DNA from: Shouchella tritolerans
GTDB lineage: Bacteria > Bacillota > Bacilli > Bacillales > Bacillaceae_D
Direction of reading: 5' to 3'
DNA: 64,000 nucleotides
NCBI RefSeq assembly: GCF_025770735.1
Contig: NZ_JAODPB010000007.1
Span: 62,001 to 126,000, forward strand
A model generated the notes under the pieces. It had not been told where the DNA came from. It did no database searches and saw only the letters and a program-made list of their open reading frames with translations. Both the position numbers and the translations under genes were made by a program. Shown here one piece after another: positions 21,356-30,470 of the stretch; the first letter of the stretch is position 1, and every line of letters starts with the position of its first letter.

Positions 21356-22270
21356 TTATCCACTTTGTATAGCGTGGGAATTAGCTGTGAAAACTTGAAG
21401 ATGATTCGATAAAACTCGGAACTTCCTTTCCGTTATTTTGTGCTGTTCTCCATCCACGTTTATGGGCATTGTGTCCGGCAAATAAATTTCAGAATCAACT
21501 ACTTCTTGATGGTTGATTAGTGAACGGGGATTTCCGAGCCTCAATACAGTTAACAATAAAATGAAGAAAAAATGCAATCGATTACAGCTATGACAAGTAA
21601 TTAAATGAAAAGCTCCATCGCTCTTACTATCTTGGGAAATAAAACGTTCAAAAGGTCCGACAGAATTCCCATTCATCAAAAGAAAAAAAGATACGTCCGA
21701 AATTTGTCGATCAGGCAAAACGTGAATGGAAATGGATTCAGAAGGTCTGCTTTGCAAAAACTTCTTTATAAAATAAGGATAATATGCAAATTCGCCAAAC
21801 GTTGATTTAAGGGAAGTTGGCGTTTCGTACGTAATATCTGTTAACCAACCAGCTGCTGCGATGTTTGCAAAGTAGCGCTCCCCAAGTTTTCCGATATTTA
21901 CAAAAGATGTCTCTCCTTTCTCAATGTACGAGAGAATCGTGAATAGGTTCTTCGGTAAACCAATTACTTGTGCGAATTCGTTGCTTGTCCCAAATGGAAA
22001 AATTCCAACTACTGGTCGATATTGCTCTGCGGACAGGAACTGGAAGACGGTATTAATCGTCCCATCTCCCCCTGCGACAAACAGTGCTTCCCACCGATTC
22101 GTACAAGCATGCTTAATAAGCGATTCTAATTTTGCTACATCTTTTGAGTCATGAATGCGAATGTCATAGCCAATGCTCGTTAGTTTTTCGATTACCATTG
22201 GGAATTTTTTATGGTTCCGCTTTCTACCTGAGGAAGGATTATAAATCATGAGGGCACGTTTGCTCGTCAT
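21356..22270 (-). CDS. Diacylglycerol kinase-family lipid kinase (second paralogue)
   Basis: The 304-residue protein begins MTSKRALMIYNPSSGRKRN and contains VAGGDGTINTVFQF, GIFPFGTSNEFAQVIG and a late NVDGEQ, the DAGK-family set. The frame is open a further 100 codons upstream, but that part is out-of-frame acyltransferase sequence, so I use the ATG preceded by GGAGG. It overlaps the acyltransferase gene's 3' end by about 30 bases, so both are one transcript. The GTSNEFA loop differs from GSGNDFA in the first paralogue, perhaps marking a different lipid acceptor. Confidence 0.88.
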   Translation of the reverse strand: MTSKRALMIYNPSSGRKRNHKKFPMVIEKLTSIGYDIRIHDSKDVAKLESLIKHACTNRWEALFVAGGDGTINTVFQFLSAEQYRPVVGIFPFGTSNEFAQVIGLPKNLFTILSYIEKGETSFVNIGKLGERYFANIAAAGWLTDITYETPTSLKSTFGEFAYYPYFIKKFLQSRPSESISIHVLPDRQISDVSFFLLMNGNSVGPFERFISQDSKSDGAFHLITCHSCNRLHFFFILLLTVLRLGNPRSLINHQEVVDSEIYLPDTMPINVDGEQHKITERKFRVLSNHLQVFTANSHAIQSG

Positions 22271-22862
22271 ATTCGCTGTTCCTCCAATCATATAATTCAC
22301 TAAACTCATTAATTCGTTCCATGACAACCTGGGAGATAAAATCGTAATCAGCGTCCAAAAAATTGGCGGTATAAATCGGATTACCAATAATGACTTTGAT
22401 CGGTGTTCGTCCGAGCCCTGTGCCCAGTCTGACAATTGCAACCGGAAGGATAGGGGCATCGGTTTTGCAGCCGAAAAATGCCACACCTTTTTTGGGGCGG
22501 ATCCTCTCTCCTTCTCTACATCTTTTTCCTTCAGGGAAGATACCGAATACTTCTCCTCGCTGCAGGACATCCAAAGCATGGCGTACCGGACGAATCACCG
22601 TCCCGTTATGACGATCGACGGGGATAGCGTGAAGCTTACGGAAAAACCAGTTCGAGAAATGGTTGCTAAACAGTTCTTTCTTCGCAATAAAATGAATGTC
22701 TCGCTTGAACATACAAGAAAGGATAATCGGATCAAAGTTGCTTATATGGTTGGCAGCAACTATAACAGCACCGGAAGGAATTCGGTCTTTTCCGATCAAT
22801 TCTACTTTAAAAATAAAAAACAAAACGACTTTTGCAACAGATTTCAATAAACGATAAATCAT
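22239..22862 (-). CDS. 1-acyl-sn-glycerol-3-phosphate acyltransferase (PlsC family)
   Basis: This 207-residue protein has the acyltransferase motifs NHISNFDP (HX4D catalytic box) and FGIFPEGKRCREG, plus a hydrophobic N-terminal segment. It adds an acyl chain to lysophosphatidate or a related lipid at the membrane. It is co-transcribed with the second lipid kinase, which overlaps it. The pair could make or remodel phosphatidate for the lipid produced by this cluster. Confidence 0.9.
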   Translation of the reverse strand: MIYRLLKSVAKVVLFFIFKVELIGKDRIPSGAVIVAANHISNFDPIILSCMFKRDIHFIAKKELFSNHFSNWFFRKLHAIPVDRHNGTVIRPVRHALDVLQRGEVFGIFPEGKRCREGERIRPKKGVAFFGCKTDAPILPVAIVRLGTGLGRTPIKVIIGNPIYTANFLDADYDFISQVVMERINEFSELYDWRNSEYDEQTCPHDL

Positions 22863-23005
22863 CCTATTCCCTCAATCATCAGATTTTCTCCTATTATCTC
22901 CCTGGATCCATTAAAAAATTCTCCTAAAAAAAACGTATAGCCACTCTTTTCCTGGTTACAGTATAAGTAGCGCTTTTCCAAATTACGACAGTTAGGTGGT
23001 GTATT

Positions 23006-24226
23006 GTGGAATCATTACAATTTGATTTTAAACCCTCTCGCTATCTTTTCACTAAAACACTTGGGAGGTTTTCGAAATCTTTGTACTGGTCTTCAAAGGC
23101 GTCCTGTCTTCGTTTGACGCATTTGCCAGATCCAGACTTACCTAATGACGATTGGGTGAAAATGAAAGTAAAATACGGTGGGATTTGTGGAAGCGATCTA
23201 AATATTTTATGTCTTAATGAGAGCCCGGCGACTTCCCCTTATGCTTCTTTCCCTTTTACGATCGGACACGAATCCGTTGGGGTTATTGCAGAGGTCGGTA
23301 ACAACGTCACCGATTTATCAGTAGAGGACCGAGTGATTGTCGACCCGATTTTATCATGTGAAACTAGAGGGATTCATGATCGATGTCCTGCCTGTGTGAG
23401 AGGAGATTATAGCATATGTGAAAATATGACGGATGGCCATATTTCTCCTGGCTTGCTAACAGGTACATGCCGGGATACAGGCGGAAGCTGGAGTTCATAT
23501 CTTGTCGCTCACCAGAACCAAGTATTTCGCTTGCCTGATCAAATTGATGACCTCAATGGAGTGATGATAGAGCCTTTTAGCTGTGCTCTGCATGGAGTGC
23601 TACGTACCCCTCCAAAAGAAAATGATACGGTGCTTGTGATTGGCGGAGGCGTCATTGGGATTTGTGTGGTGGCGGCACTTCGAGCTTTGAATCTCCCATG
23701 CAAAGTGGTCGTGTTAGTGAAACATGATTTTCAGGCCGAATGTGCAGCCCGATTCGGTGCAGACCATGTAATCCGCTTATCTAGAAATTATGTTAAAGAA
23801 TTAAGTGAAGCGGTAGGTGCGAAAAGACTGAAGCCACTATTTGGTCCGGATGTCATTGAGGGAGGGGCAAATGTTGTTTATGAATGCGTTGGAAAAACAC
23901 AAAGTGTAAACGATTCCTTGCGCTTTGCAGCAAGTGGTAGCAAAGTTGTCCTGCTCGGTTTGGCAGGAATTATGAATGGCATCGATTGGACGACTGTTTG
24001 GCTAAATGAATTAGAGGTAAAAGGAAGCTTTGCGTATAGTACAGACGAGTATCAAGGCGTGAGAATGAGAACATTCGATATCGCCATTGAATTATTGCGT
24101 TCAGGGAAAGTAGATCTATCTTCGCTTGTCACCCATCGTTTCCCTATAAAAGAATACCGACAAGCACTAAACGTTGCTTCAAGTAAGGCGGTAGGAACAA
24201 GTATGAAAGTTGTATTTGAACCTTAA
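23006..24226 (+). CDS. Zinc-dependent medium-chain alcohol/polyol dehydrogenase
   Basis: The 406-residue protein is a zinc MDR enzyme: GGICGSDLN and GHESVGVIAE hold the catalytic zinc ligands, CETRGIHDRCPACVRGDYSIC carries the structural zinc cysteines, and VLVIGGGVIGICVVAAL is the NAD(P)-binding motif. It is longer than the usual 340-380 residues because of extra N-terminal and internal sequence. The start is GTG or the nearby codon after AGGTGG. It is followed 24 bases later by a class II aldolase, so both probably act on one polyol or sugar-phosphate. The substrate is unknown. Confidence 0.88.
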   Translation: MESLQFDFKPSRYLFTKTLGRFSKSLYWSSKASCLRLTHLPDPDLPNDDWVKMKVKYGGICGSDLNILCLNESPATSPYASFPFTIGHESVGVIAEVGNNVTDLSVEDRVIVDPILSCETRGIHDRCPACVRGDYSICENMTDGHISPGLLTGTCRDTGGSWSSYLVAHQNQVFRLPDQIDDLNGVMIEPFSCALHGVLRTPPKENDTVLVIGGGVIGICVVAALRALNLPCKVVVLVKHDFQAECAARFGADHVIRLSRNYVKELSEAVGAKRLKPLFGPDVIEGGANVVYECVGKTQSVNDSLRFAASGSKVVLLGLAGIMNGIDWTTVWLNELEVKGSFAYSTDEYQGVRMRTFDIAIELLRSGKVDLSSLVTHRFPIKEYRQALNVASSKAVGTSMKVVFEP

Positions 24227-24250
24227 TAAGCATTTAGGAGGGATCAGCAA

Positions 24251-25342
24251 ATGAAAACCTTTACGGTTAACGGAAAAACCAATCGTCCATTCTTGACATG
24301 GTTGACAGAGGGGATGATCCATACATTTCAAAAGGCTGGATATGAGTATAAGGAAGAGCCGATAGACCAAATCAATCTAGTTTTTAATGTGATTGACCCT
24401 GATCGGCCTCGACATTTTCGTCGCCATTCTCAATCGACTTTCGTTGTGAGCATCCTCGAAACAGAAGAAAAACCAGAAAATGTTTTTAAAACGGCCTATC
24501 CTTATTTGATTCGGTCTCTAGCGAATCATTTGATGTATATTTACCACCAAGATGATGATATACACCTCTATTTTCTCACGCCCGAACAAGGATTTTATAG
24601 CATGACTCATCGTACGGATGAAGCAGAAGAAGTATTATTTGAACGTATATTTGACAGGTTGGAACCTTTGGCTTCCTCACAGTTAGTGATTGATAATCAT
24701 TTCAATGAAGACCTCATTGACGATTTATTAGATGGAAATGATAGAACCAGGAAAATGTATGTATCGGGAAAAAGACTGGACAAAATGAATTTATTGCCAG
24801 CGCCATTTCCAATTGACAATTACTTATCTCCTCGAGATATGCGCCATTTAAAGAAATTGTATGGCATTGGTGGATTAAGTTACGGGAACCTTAGTAGTCG
24901 TGAAAATAACGATCATTTCTGGATGAGTGCCAGCGGAATTGATAAATCCAATATGAAAGAGATTGGAAGGGACATTCTCTATATCACTGGATACGATTCT
25001 ACAAAGAACGCCATGAAAATTAGCATACCGCCAAATATTACCCCGAAAAGAGCGTCCGTGGATGCGATTGAACATTGGATGATCTATCGGGAACATCCAG
25101 ATGTTGGGGCCATTGTACATATACATGCCTGGATGGACGGAATAGAAGCTACGCAAATAAACTATCCCTGCGGAACAATCCAGCTTGCCGAAACGGTTGC
25201 AGAGTTGGTACGTCAAGCCGATGACCCAAGCAGAGCAGTGATTGGCCTTAAAAATCATGGTCTGACCATAACCGGGCATGATTTGGATGAAATCTTTGAA
25301 CGTATTGAGGATAAAGTCATTCCTCAAGTGCCCATGACTTGA
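24251..25342 (+). CDS. Class II aldolase/adducin-family protein with extra N-terminal domain
   Basis: Of 363 residues, the C-terminal half (about 185-363) is a class II aldolase domain: GGLSYGNLSSRE, MSASGIDKSN, the zinc ligands in VHIHAWMDG and NHGLTITG. The first 180 residues are unlike the usual family N-terminus and look like a separate mixed alpha/beta domain that I do not recognise. The SD AGGAGGG precedes the ATG. It follows the zinc dehydrogenase closely, and a glycosyltransferase lies downstream. It could cleave or isomerise a phosphorylated polyol or act as a decarboxylase/epimerase. Confidence 0.85.
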   Translation: MKTFTVNGKTNRPFLTWLTEGMIHTFQKAGYEYKEEPIDQINLVFNVIDPDRPRHFRRHSQSTFVVSILETEEKPENVFKTAYPYLIRSLANHLMYIYHQDDDIHLYFLTPEQGFYSMTHRTDEAEEVLFERIFDRLEPLASSQLVIDNHFNEDLIDDLLDGNDRTRKMYVSGKRLDKMNLLPAPFPIDNYLSPRDMRHLKKLYGIGGLSYGNLSSRENNDHFWMSASGIDKSNMKEIGRDILYITGYDSTKNAMKISIPPNITPKRASVDAIEHWMIYREHPDVGAIVHIHAWMDGIEATQINYPCGTIQLAETVAELVRQADDPSRAVIGLKNHGLTITGHDLDEIFERIEDKVIPQVPMT

Positions 25343-25814
25343 AATGAAGCCTCCTTTGTTCAAATGAACGTTTCAGGTTTTCGCTTCCAGTTAGGGTAAT
25401 AGTCGGCACATGCATGGAAGTTTAACAAACGGCGCATCAATGTTGAGGGAATGACAAAGAAAGAAGAAGAACAGGAAAGAATTTACCTTTGTTGCACCGA
25501 CAAATAAATGGATCTATACCGTTGGGTACATGAAGACATTGGGGCAGGTAAGGACATGGAGACTATGCTAAAGCAAATAGTAAGTCAAATAGTAGAAATT
25601 CTTATTGCATGTTTTGAGTTCGAATATGAAGAGATCCTTGAACGGACTTCCACTAGCGAAAAAGAAAACGAATAAATCTAGGCGGCCGTATATCTGTTTA
25701 TATAACTAGCGAATGGAAGTCTGCCTTTTGCTTGCATGCAAAGTTCGTATGTACCCAGAAAGTTCTACAGCATATTCTGTTATAGAGTGTTGCATGTGAA
25801 GGAGAGAACATAGG
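25343..25814. other. Intergenic stretch with short open frames
   Basis: The region between the aldolase and the glycosyltransferase holds a small frame listed separately and no recognised gene. The frame continues upstream of a stop as KFNKRRINVEGMTKKEEEQ, which resembles decayed coding sequence, so this may be a relic of an element or of a lost gene. Confidence 0.4.
25508..25675 (+). CDS. Possible 55-residue protein, unrecognised
   Basis: ATG at 25508 to TAA at 25675 gives MDLYRWVHEDIGAGKDMETM and then a mixed hydrophobic and acidic helix-like tail ending TSEKENE. No strong ribosome site precedes it. The same frame is open before the stop just upstream, so it may be the end of a degraded gene. 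I cannot name it. Confidence 0.25.
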   Translation: MDLYRWVHEDIGAGKDMETMLKQIVSQIVEILIACFEFEYEEILERTSTSEKENE

Positions 25815-26930
25815 ATGAGAAATCAGCCATTGATTTTTTCTGCATCAATTGGATATGGCCACCATCAGGCGGCTAAAGCCCTACAACATGAATTTAATCA
25901 TCATGGCTTTCATCCTGAAATTGTTGATACGTTTCACGCGATCAGCCCAAGGCTTCATAAGTTGATGCTGAGCAGTTATATTCATTTGCTAAAACGATAC
26001 CCAGTAGTATGGAGAAAAATTTATTTATATGCAGAAGAACATCCGTTGTATTTATGGTTAGATCGCTTTGGCTCCCTTTTTGTAGAACAACTCTATTCAA
26101 TCATTGATAAACAGAAGTGTTCATTCATGATTTCAACGCATCCATTTGTGACAGCGTTTTTAACAAGAGTCAAACAGGTAAAACAATTAGAGGTCCCCTT
26201 GTATACGGTTATAACGGACTTTGTCTTGCATCCTGCCTATGTAAGGCAAGAAATAAATGGCTATTTTACAGCATCCCCTAAAATTGAAGAATTTGCCAAC
26301 TTGTCCAACATTCCTTCCCACCTTTTTTATTCAACAGGCATCCCCATTTCAAATCATGACGATTTACAAATAACGAAGTTACAAGCTCGTCATGATTTGG
26401 GACTTGATTTGGATAAGAAGATCCTGTTAATTTCAGGAGGCGGCATTGGTTTATCAAATTATACTCGCATAATACGGGAATTAGAACAATTACAACAATC
26501 GATTCAGATTGTATGTATGGTAGGGCACAATCGTAAAGCGAAGCAAAGCATTTTACGGCAGAACAGTAAACACTCCATAAAAATCGTTGAATTTACAGAT
26601 CAATTTTTACTGTATCTAAAGGCAAGTGACGGGATACTTTCCAAAGCAGGCGGATTAACTATGGCAGAAGCTCTTGCTTGTGAAACACCGATTATGATTT
26701 ACAATCCTATTCCAGGGCACGAGGAGCAAAATGCCGAATATTTATCCAATTCAGGGGCTGCCGTAAAAGTAGAACGTTGTATTCAATTACCTCAAGTAAT
26801 AGAGAGTGTGTTGTATCAAACATCTCATTATAAAGCGCTCCAGCATCATGCACGTAAATTAAAAAAACCAAACGCCGCCAACCATATTGTTGAGAAGATT
26901 ATACGATTTGAACAACAAAAAAATGGCTAA
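25815..26930 (+). CDS. UgtP/MGD1-type diacylglycerol glycosyltransferase
   Basis: The 371-residue protein has the MGDG synthase-like N-terminus (SASIGYGHHQAAKALQHEF) and the C-terminal nucleotide-sugar domain (LLISGGGIGLSNY, ILSKAGGLTMAEALACETP, NPIPGHEEQNAEYL), the GT28 fold of UgtP. It transfers sugars from a nucleotide sugar to diacylglycerol at the inner membrane face. The N-terminal GYGH motif binds the lipid. It follows the aldolase after about 470 bases and could use the product of the lipid cluster, or simply add a head group to diacylglycerol. SD is AAGGAGAG before the ATG. Confidence 0.9.
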   Translation: MRNQPLIFSASIGYGHHQAAKALQHEFNHHGFHPEIVDTFHAISPRLHKLMLSSYIHLLKRYPVVWRKIYLYAEEHPLYLWLDRFGSLFVEQLYSIIDKQKCSFMISTHPFVTAFLTRVKQVKQLEVPLYTVITDFVLHPAYVRQEINGYFTASPKIEEFANLSNIPSHLFYSTGIPISNHDDLQITKLQARHDLGLDLDKKILLISGGGIGLSNYTRIIRELEQLQQSIQIVCMVGHNRKAKQSILRQNSKHSIKIVEFTDQFLLYLKASDGILSKAGGLTMAEALACETPIMIYNPIPGHEEQNAEYLSNSGAAVKVERCIQLPQVIESVLYQTSHYKALQHHARKLKKPNAANHIVEKIIRFEQQKNG

Positions 26931-26946
26931 CGACAAGAGGTTTTGC

Positions 26947-27501
26947 TCATTCCATATTCCCCTCTCTGTCTAGATCCATATAGACTTTGCTAGGGGTAGC
27001 CCCTTCTTGATATAAATATTTTCCGCGATAGCCTTCTGTAGCTTGGTCGACGTTTGCGATCACTAACTGGCAAACACGGATGCCGACCTGCAATTGAACA
27101 GGAACACGGTTTGCATTAAACAACTCCAATGTAATTTGGCCAGAGAAGCCTGGATCAATCCAGCCAGCATTTTGAATAAACACACCTAGTCTTCCGATCG
27201 AGCTTCTCCCTTCAACAAAAGCTGTTAAATCATCAGGCAAACGAATTTGTTCTAACGTTGTTCCTAGCATAAACGTTTTAGGTGGAATCGAAATCACTCC
27301 GCCTTCTGGCACCTGTGTTTCATGATAGTTCGCCGGCTTGTCAACTGATAATAAAGGGGTAGACATGTCATCCACTACTAAAAAATGATCCCCCAAGCGT
27401 AGATCAATCGATGCTGGTTGTATGCTTAAGTCTGTAAAAGGGGTAATCACCATGCGTTCTTCCTGTATGAATTGCTTGATCGTTTGTCCTGATAAAATCA
27501 C
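26947..27501 (-). CDS. dcd: dCTP deaminase
   Basis: The 184-residue protein matches Dcd: it begins MILSGQTIKQFI, has FVEGRSSIGRLGVFIQNAGWIDPGFSGQITLELFN in the centre (I quote the short core RSSIGRLGVF and WIDPGFSGQ), and a C-terminal nucleotide-closing tail. It deaminates dCTP to dUTP for thymidylate synthesis. The start is GTG at 27501, because the family begins with MILSG; GGTGG lies upstream. It is convergent with the glycosyltransferase and appears unrelated to its neighbours on either side. Confidence 0.9.
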   Translation of the reverse strand: MILSGQTIKQFIQEERMVITPFTDLSIQPASIDLRLGDHFLVVDDMSTPLLSVDKPANYHETQVPEGGVISIPPKTFMLGTTLEQIRLPDDLTAFVEGRSSIGRLGVFIQNAGWIDPGFSGQITLELFNANRVPVQLQVGIRVCQLVIANVDQATEGYRGKYLYQEGATPSKVYMDLDREGNME

Positions 27502-27565
27502 TATTCCCACCACCCATTATAATTGCTCTGAATGTGGAGCGATTCGCTCACTATCATACTTCCTT

Positions 27566-29248
27566 TTAGTTAATGAAAGATAGTCCCACCGCAACAACAG
27601 CTGCACTAATAACACTTGTCAGCATTTGTTTCCATCCAATCGACAAGGCCGTTTTCCAACTTGTCTCTTTGCTGATTGTCCATAACGTCACAAGACAAGC
27701 AGATAAAGTGGAAGCCAAATAGACAAGAATAAACACCTGAGCGATTGACATCTCCATTAATAAGCTCCCTTGCCCCTCATTCAACACAAGCAAGCCATCC
27801 TTTCTAATAAAAGAAAAGATTAAGCCAAGCGCTGCTTCTACAGGTAAGGAAAATAGAGATAACAAAGGCAGAGCGAGCCAGCTAAAAATCGATAACATCC
27901 CTATTGTTTCAAATACAGATGCAACAAGACAGATCGCCAAGAAAATCGGCATAGCTTGGAGCAAAAACTGTTTCATGACACTAGATACCTTCCACCAAAA
28001 CCCTTTCCAGTTCATCCCTTGCAAATAAGGAAGCGGCGCAATAGGTATTAGCTCATTTGTGGTACTTTTGTGCCAAATTCTCGTGTGAATGGCTCCTACA
28101 ATAAGTAATAAAAGCAAATACGGAATAAATAAAAACGGAACATGTGCGGCATTAAAAATCGACAACGTCGCCCCTATTTGATAACTGCATGCTGAAGCAA
28201 ATGAAATCATCGACATGCATGACGCCCGCGTACAGCTACTACAACTTCTGCTTTGCATCACGGCTACCACATTGCAACCAAATCCCGTTATGACAGGAAG
28301 CAAATCTCTTCCAGTTAAACCGATTTTACGCAGCCACGGATCTAACGCATTGGTTAAATGCTCCTGTATCCCAATCTCTTCTGTAATCGTAGTCGTGATA
28401 CTGATCATGATGACAACAGGAAAAGCCCAGAGAAATGAGTACCAGCCTAAAGTGATTAATCCATAATTACCTGTTAAGACATTTGCTAAAAAGGGCGGTA
28501 CCTGCTCAAGTAACAAAGAGATGAGTGGTACAAGCAAATATTGTTCTGTCAATGGCTCGAGCCAACTGACAAACATATAGGCAGTAAATACTGGCAAAGC
28601 AAATATGGCCAAAATAAATAGGCATGCGAGCATTGGCCCTATGATCGGCAAACGGAATATCGGCAATAAACGGTTAACAGGATTAGGCGAAGCAGGCAAG
28701 AAATAAATAATACTTGTCGTCACTCCCCAGACACGGGCATTCTCGATACATGTCATCACTTGCTCTTGTTCCCCTTGCTCCATCTTTCGGGCATTCATCC
28801 AGACAACGGGAACTTGTAACAGTTCTTGCACTCTTTTTTGTTCGGCTTTTGAGGGCAAGTACTTGTCTCGGTGCGTTGCGGCAATCGCTATTCTTTTCCC
28901 TTTCAATTCCAATTTTTGCTGTAGCTGTATTAACTCCTCCTTCAAGTTCGTTGCCCTTACAACTAAGAGAATCGTTTCCTCTCCTTCTAAATGATCTAGC
29001 GTAAGCTGTGTGCTGTGGCTGTCCATATCAAATTGAAGTCCTGGCAAATCTGTTAATCGAACATCGCTGTTGATTGTACAGGTTGCGCTTAAAGCAGCTA
29101 CGGTTGAGCCTTTTATGTTGCTTGCTAATGCTCGTTTCTCACCCGTCAACTGGCGAAATAAACCTGATTTGCCAACAGATTCACAACCCACTAACAATAC
29201 ATCTGTCGGTTGAGCGGGGGAAGGCCGCACACTTTCTAACATTGACAC
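27566..29248 (-). CDS. FeoB-like GTPase-coupled metal transporter under Zur box
   Basis: The 560-residue protein has an N-terminal GTPase-like domain (GCESVGKS at 21-28, DLPG at 67-70; the NKxD motif is reduced to THRD at 125-128) and a FeoB membrane domain with two gate regions. Canonical FeoB has GFGCNVP followed by ATR; here it is GFGCNVVAV and then an unusual cysteine cluster (C325, C336, C339, C344, C354). It is shorter than iron FeoB (about 660-770) and no FeoA is adjacent. A Zur-box-like site lies about 100 bases upstream. I infer uptake of zinc or manganese under zinc limitation rather than iron; family is secure, metal is not. Confidence 0.85.
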   Translation of the reverse strand: MSMLESVRPSPAQPTDVLLVGCESVGKSGLFRQLTGEKRALASNIKGSTVAALSATCTINSDVRLTDLPGLQFDMDSHSTQLTLDHLEGEETILLVVRATNLKEELIQLQQKLELKGKRIAIAATHRDKYLPSKAEQKRVQELLQVPVVWMNARKMEQGEQEQVMTCIENARVWGVTTSIIYFLPASPNPVNRLLPIFRLPIIGPMLACLFILAIFALPVFTAYMFVSWLEPLTEQYLLVPLISLLLEQVPPFLANVLTGNYGLITLGWYSFLWAFPVVIMISITTTITEEIGIQEHLTNALDPWLRKIGLTGRDLLPVITGFGCNVVAVMQSRSCSSCTRASCMSMISFASACSYQIGATLSIFNAAHVPFLFIPYLLLLLIVGAIHTRIWHKSTTNELIPIAPLPYLQGMNWKGFWWKVSSVMKQFLLQAMPIFLAICLVASVFETIGMLSIFSWLALPLLSLFSLPVEAALGLIFSFIRKDGLLVLNEGQGSLLMEMSIAQVFILVYLASTLSACLVTLWTISKETSWKTALSIGWKQMLTSVISAAVVAVGLSFIN

Positions 29249-29350
29249 TCTCCCCTCCTATTAAAAGATCGTTCAGATTGAGCTATAGGGCCCTGTCGTC
29301 GTACCTATCGAAAACGATTGGAATCACGGAATGCTCTGCATGGTGACCAT

Positions 29351-29371
29351 AAACCATAATTATTACGATTT
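29351..29371 (-). promoter_or_regulatory. Zur box upstream of the FeoB-like gene
   Basis: The 21-base site matches the B. subtilis Zur operator (inverted TCGTAAT / ATTACGA) at 18 of 20 informative positions, with the right half TTATTACGATTT perfect and two changes in the left half. It lies 103 bases upstream of the FeoB-like start. Confidence 0.6.
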
Positions 29372-29386
29372 AAAACACAAAAAAAA

Positions 29387-30415
29387 TTAAGCACGACAAT
29401 AGTGAAAGCCTTTCGCTAGTTCCTGATCGTCGAGATGTTTGCCAATAAAGACGATCTCACTTTGCCTTTTTTCCTCTTTCGCCCACGGCGCTCCCTCTGT
29501 GCCTGCAAACAGCATATGTACGCCTTGAAAAACAACTCTTTTCTCAAGTTGCTTTATATAAAGGACACCTTTATAACGATACAGCGTTTCTCCTTTAAAT
29601 TGGACTAAATAGGCGAACCAGTTGTTCACTTTTTCTAAATCAAGGGGATGGTCTTCCTGAAACACAAAAGAAGTCACTTGTTCATTATGATGGTGGTGAT
29701 GCGTTTCGGTTAATAAAGTCGGATCTATTTTTAATACATTTTTTAAATCAAAGGATTTTTTCCCAACGACATCTCGAATATCTACATGGGCAAATGTTGT
29801 ATAAATTTGTTTCGCCTGTGGGTTCATATGGGTCAGCTGTTGTTCTAGTTTATTTTTTTCCTCATCCGTAATCAAATCAATCTTATTTATCAAGAGAACA
29901 TCAGCAAAAGCGATTTGTTGCCCAGGTTCTTCTTCCGCTAAATGTTGCCAAATATGCTTGGCGTCAACCATCGTAATCACACTATCGATTTCAAATGAAT
30001 GGGCCGTTTCCTTATCCATTAAAAACGTTTGAATGACAGGTGCCGGATTAGCCATACCCGTTGTCTCAATGACAATACGGTCAAGCGGTTCTTCTCGTTC
30101 ATTCAAATTCCTTAATAGATTGATTAAATCAGCCCGTACATTGCAACAAATACAACCACTATTCACTTCTATTATTTCTTCCTTAGTTGGCACGACCAAG
30201 TGGCTATCAATCGATGTATCGCCAAATTCATTAATGATGACAGCCACATTTCGTTCAGCTATCCCTTTTAGTAAGTGATTGAGAAATGTGGTTTTTCCTG
30301 CACCTAAAAAGCCAGTTAAAATCGTAACGGGAACCGTTTGTTCTTTTGGCAATTCTCTTTTTCCTCCATCGTCTAAATTTCCGACTTTGATCGTAACATG
30401 TACAGCGACAACCAT
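29387..30415 (-). CDS. COG0523-family zinc metallochaperone GTPase
   Basis: The 342-residue protein has the G3E GTPase set: TGFLGAGKTT (34-43), the metal motif GCICC (87-91) with ETTG at 117-120, and NKID (177-180), plus five consecutive histidines at 239-243. The C-terminal CobW domain includes VNNWFAYLVQFKGE. Zur-controlled members (YciC/ZagA, ZigA) supply zinc to client enzymes when it is scarce. A near-perfect Zur box lies 35 bases upstream of the start, so this is a zinc-starvation gene. Start is the ATG at 30415. Confidence 0.9.
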   Translation of the reverse strand: MVVAVHVTIKVGNLDDGGKRELPKEQTVPVTILTGFLGAGKTTFLNHLLKGIAERNVAVIINEFGDTSIDSHLVVPTKEEIIEVNSGCICCNVRADLINLLRNLNEREEPLDRIVIETTGMANPAPVIQTFLMDKETAHSFEIDSVITMVDAKHIWQHLAEEEPGQQIAFADVLLINKIDLITDEEKNKLEQQLTHMNPQAKQIYTTFAHVDIRDVVGKKSFDLKNVLKIDPTLLTETHHHHHNEQVTSFVFQEDHPLDLEKVNNWFAYLVQFKGETLYRYKGVLYIKQLEKRVVFQGVHMLFAGTEGAPWAKEEKRQSEIVFIGKHLDDQELAKGFHYCRA

Positions 30416-30449
30416 GAGACTATTCCATACCTGCTAAAACAGAAACAAC

Positions 30450-30470
30450 AAATCGTAACAATTACGATTT
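30450..30470 (-). promoter_or_regulatory. Zur box upstream of the COG0523 GTPase
   Basis: A 21-base near-perfect inverted repeat with halves TCGTAAC and ATTACGA flanked by AAA and TTT; only one position departs from the B. subtilis Zur operator. It sits 35 bases before the start, where it would block transcription in zinc-replete cells. Confidence 0.82.
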
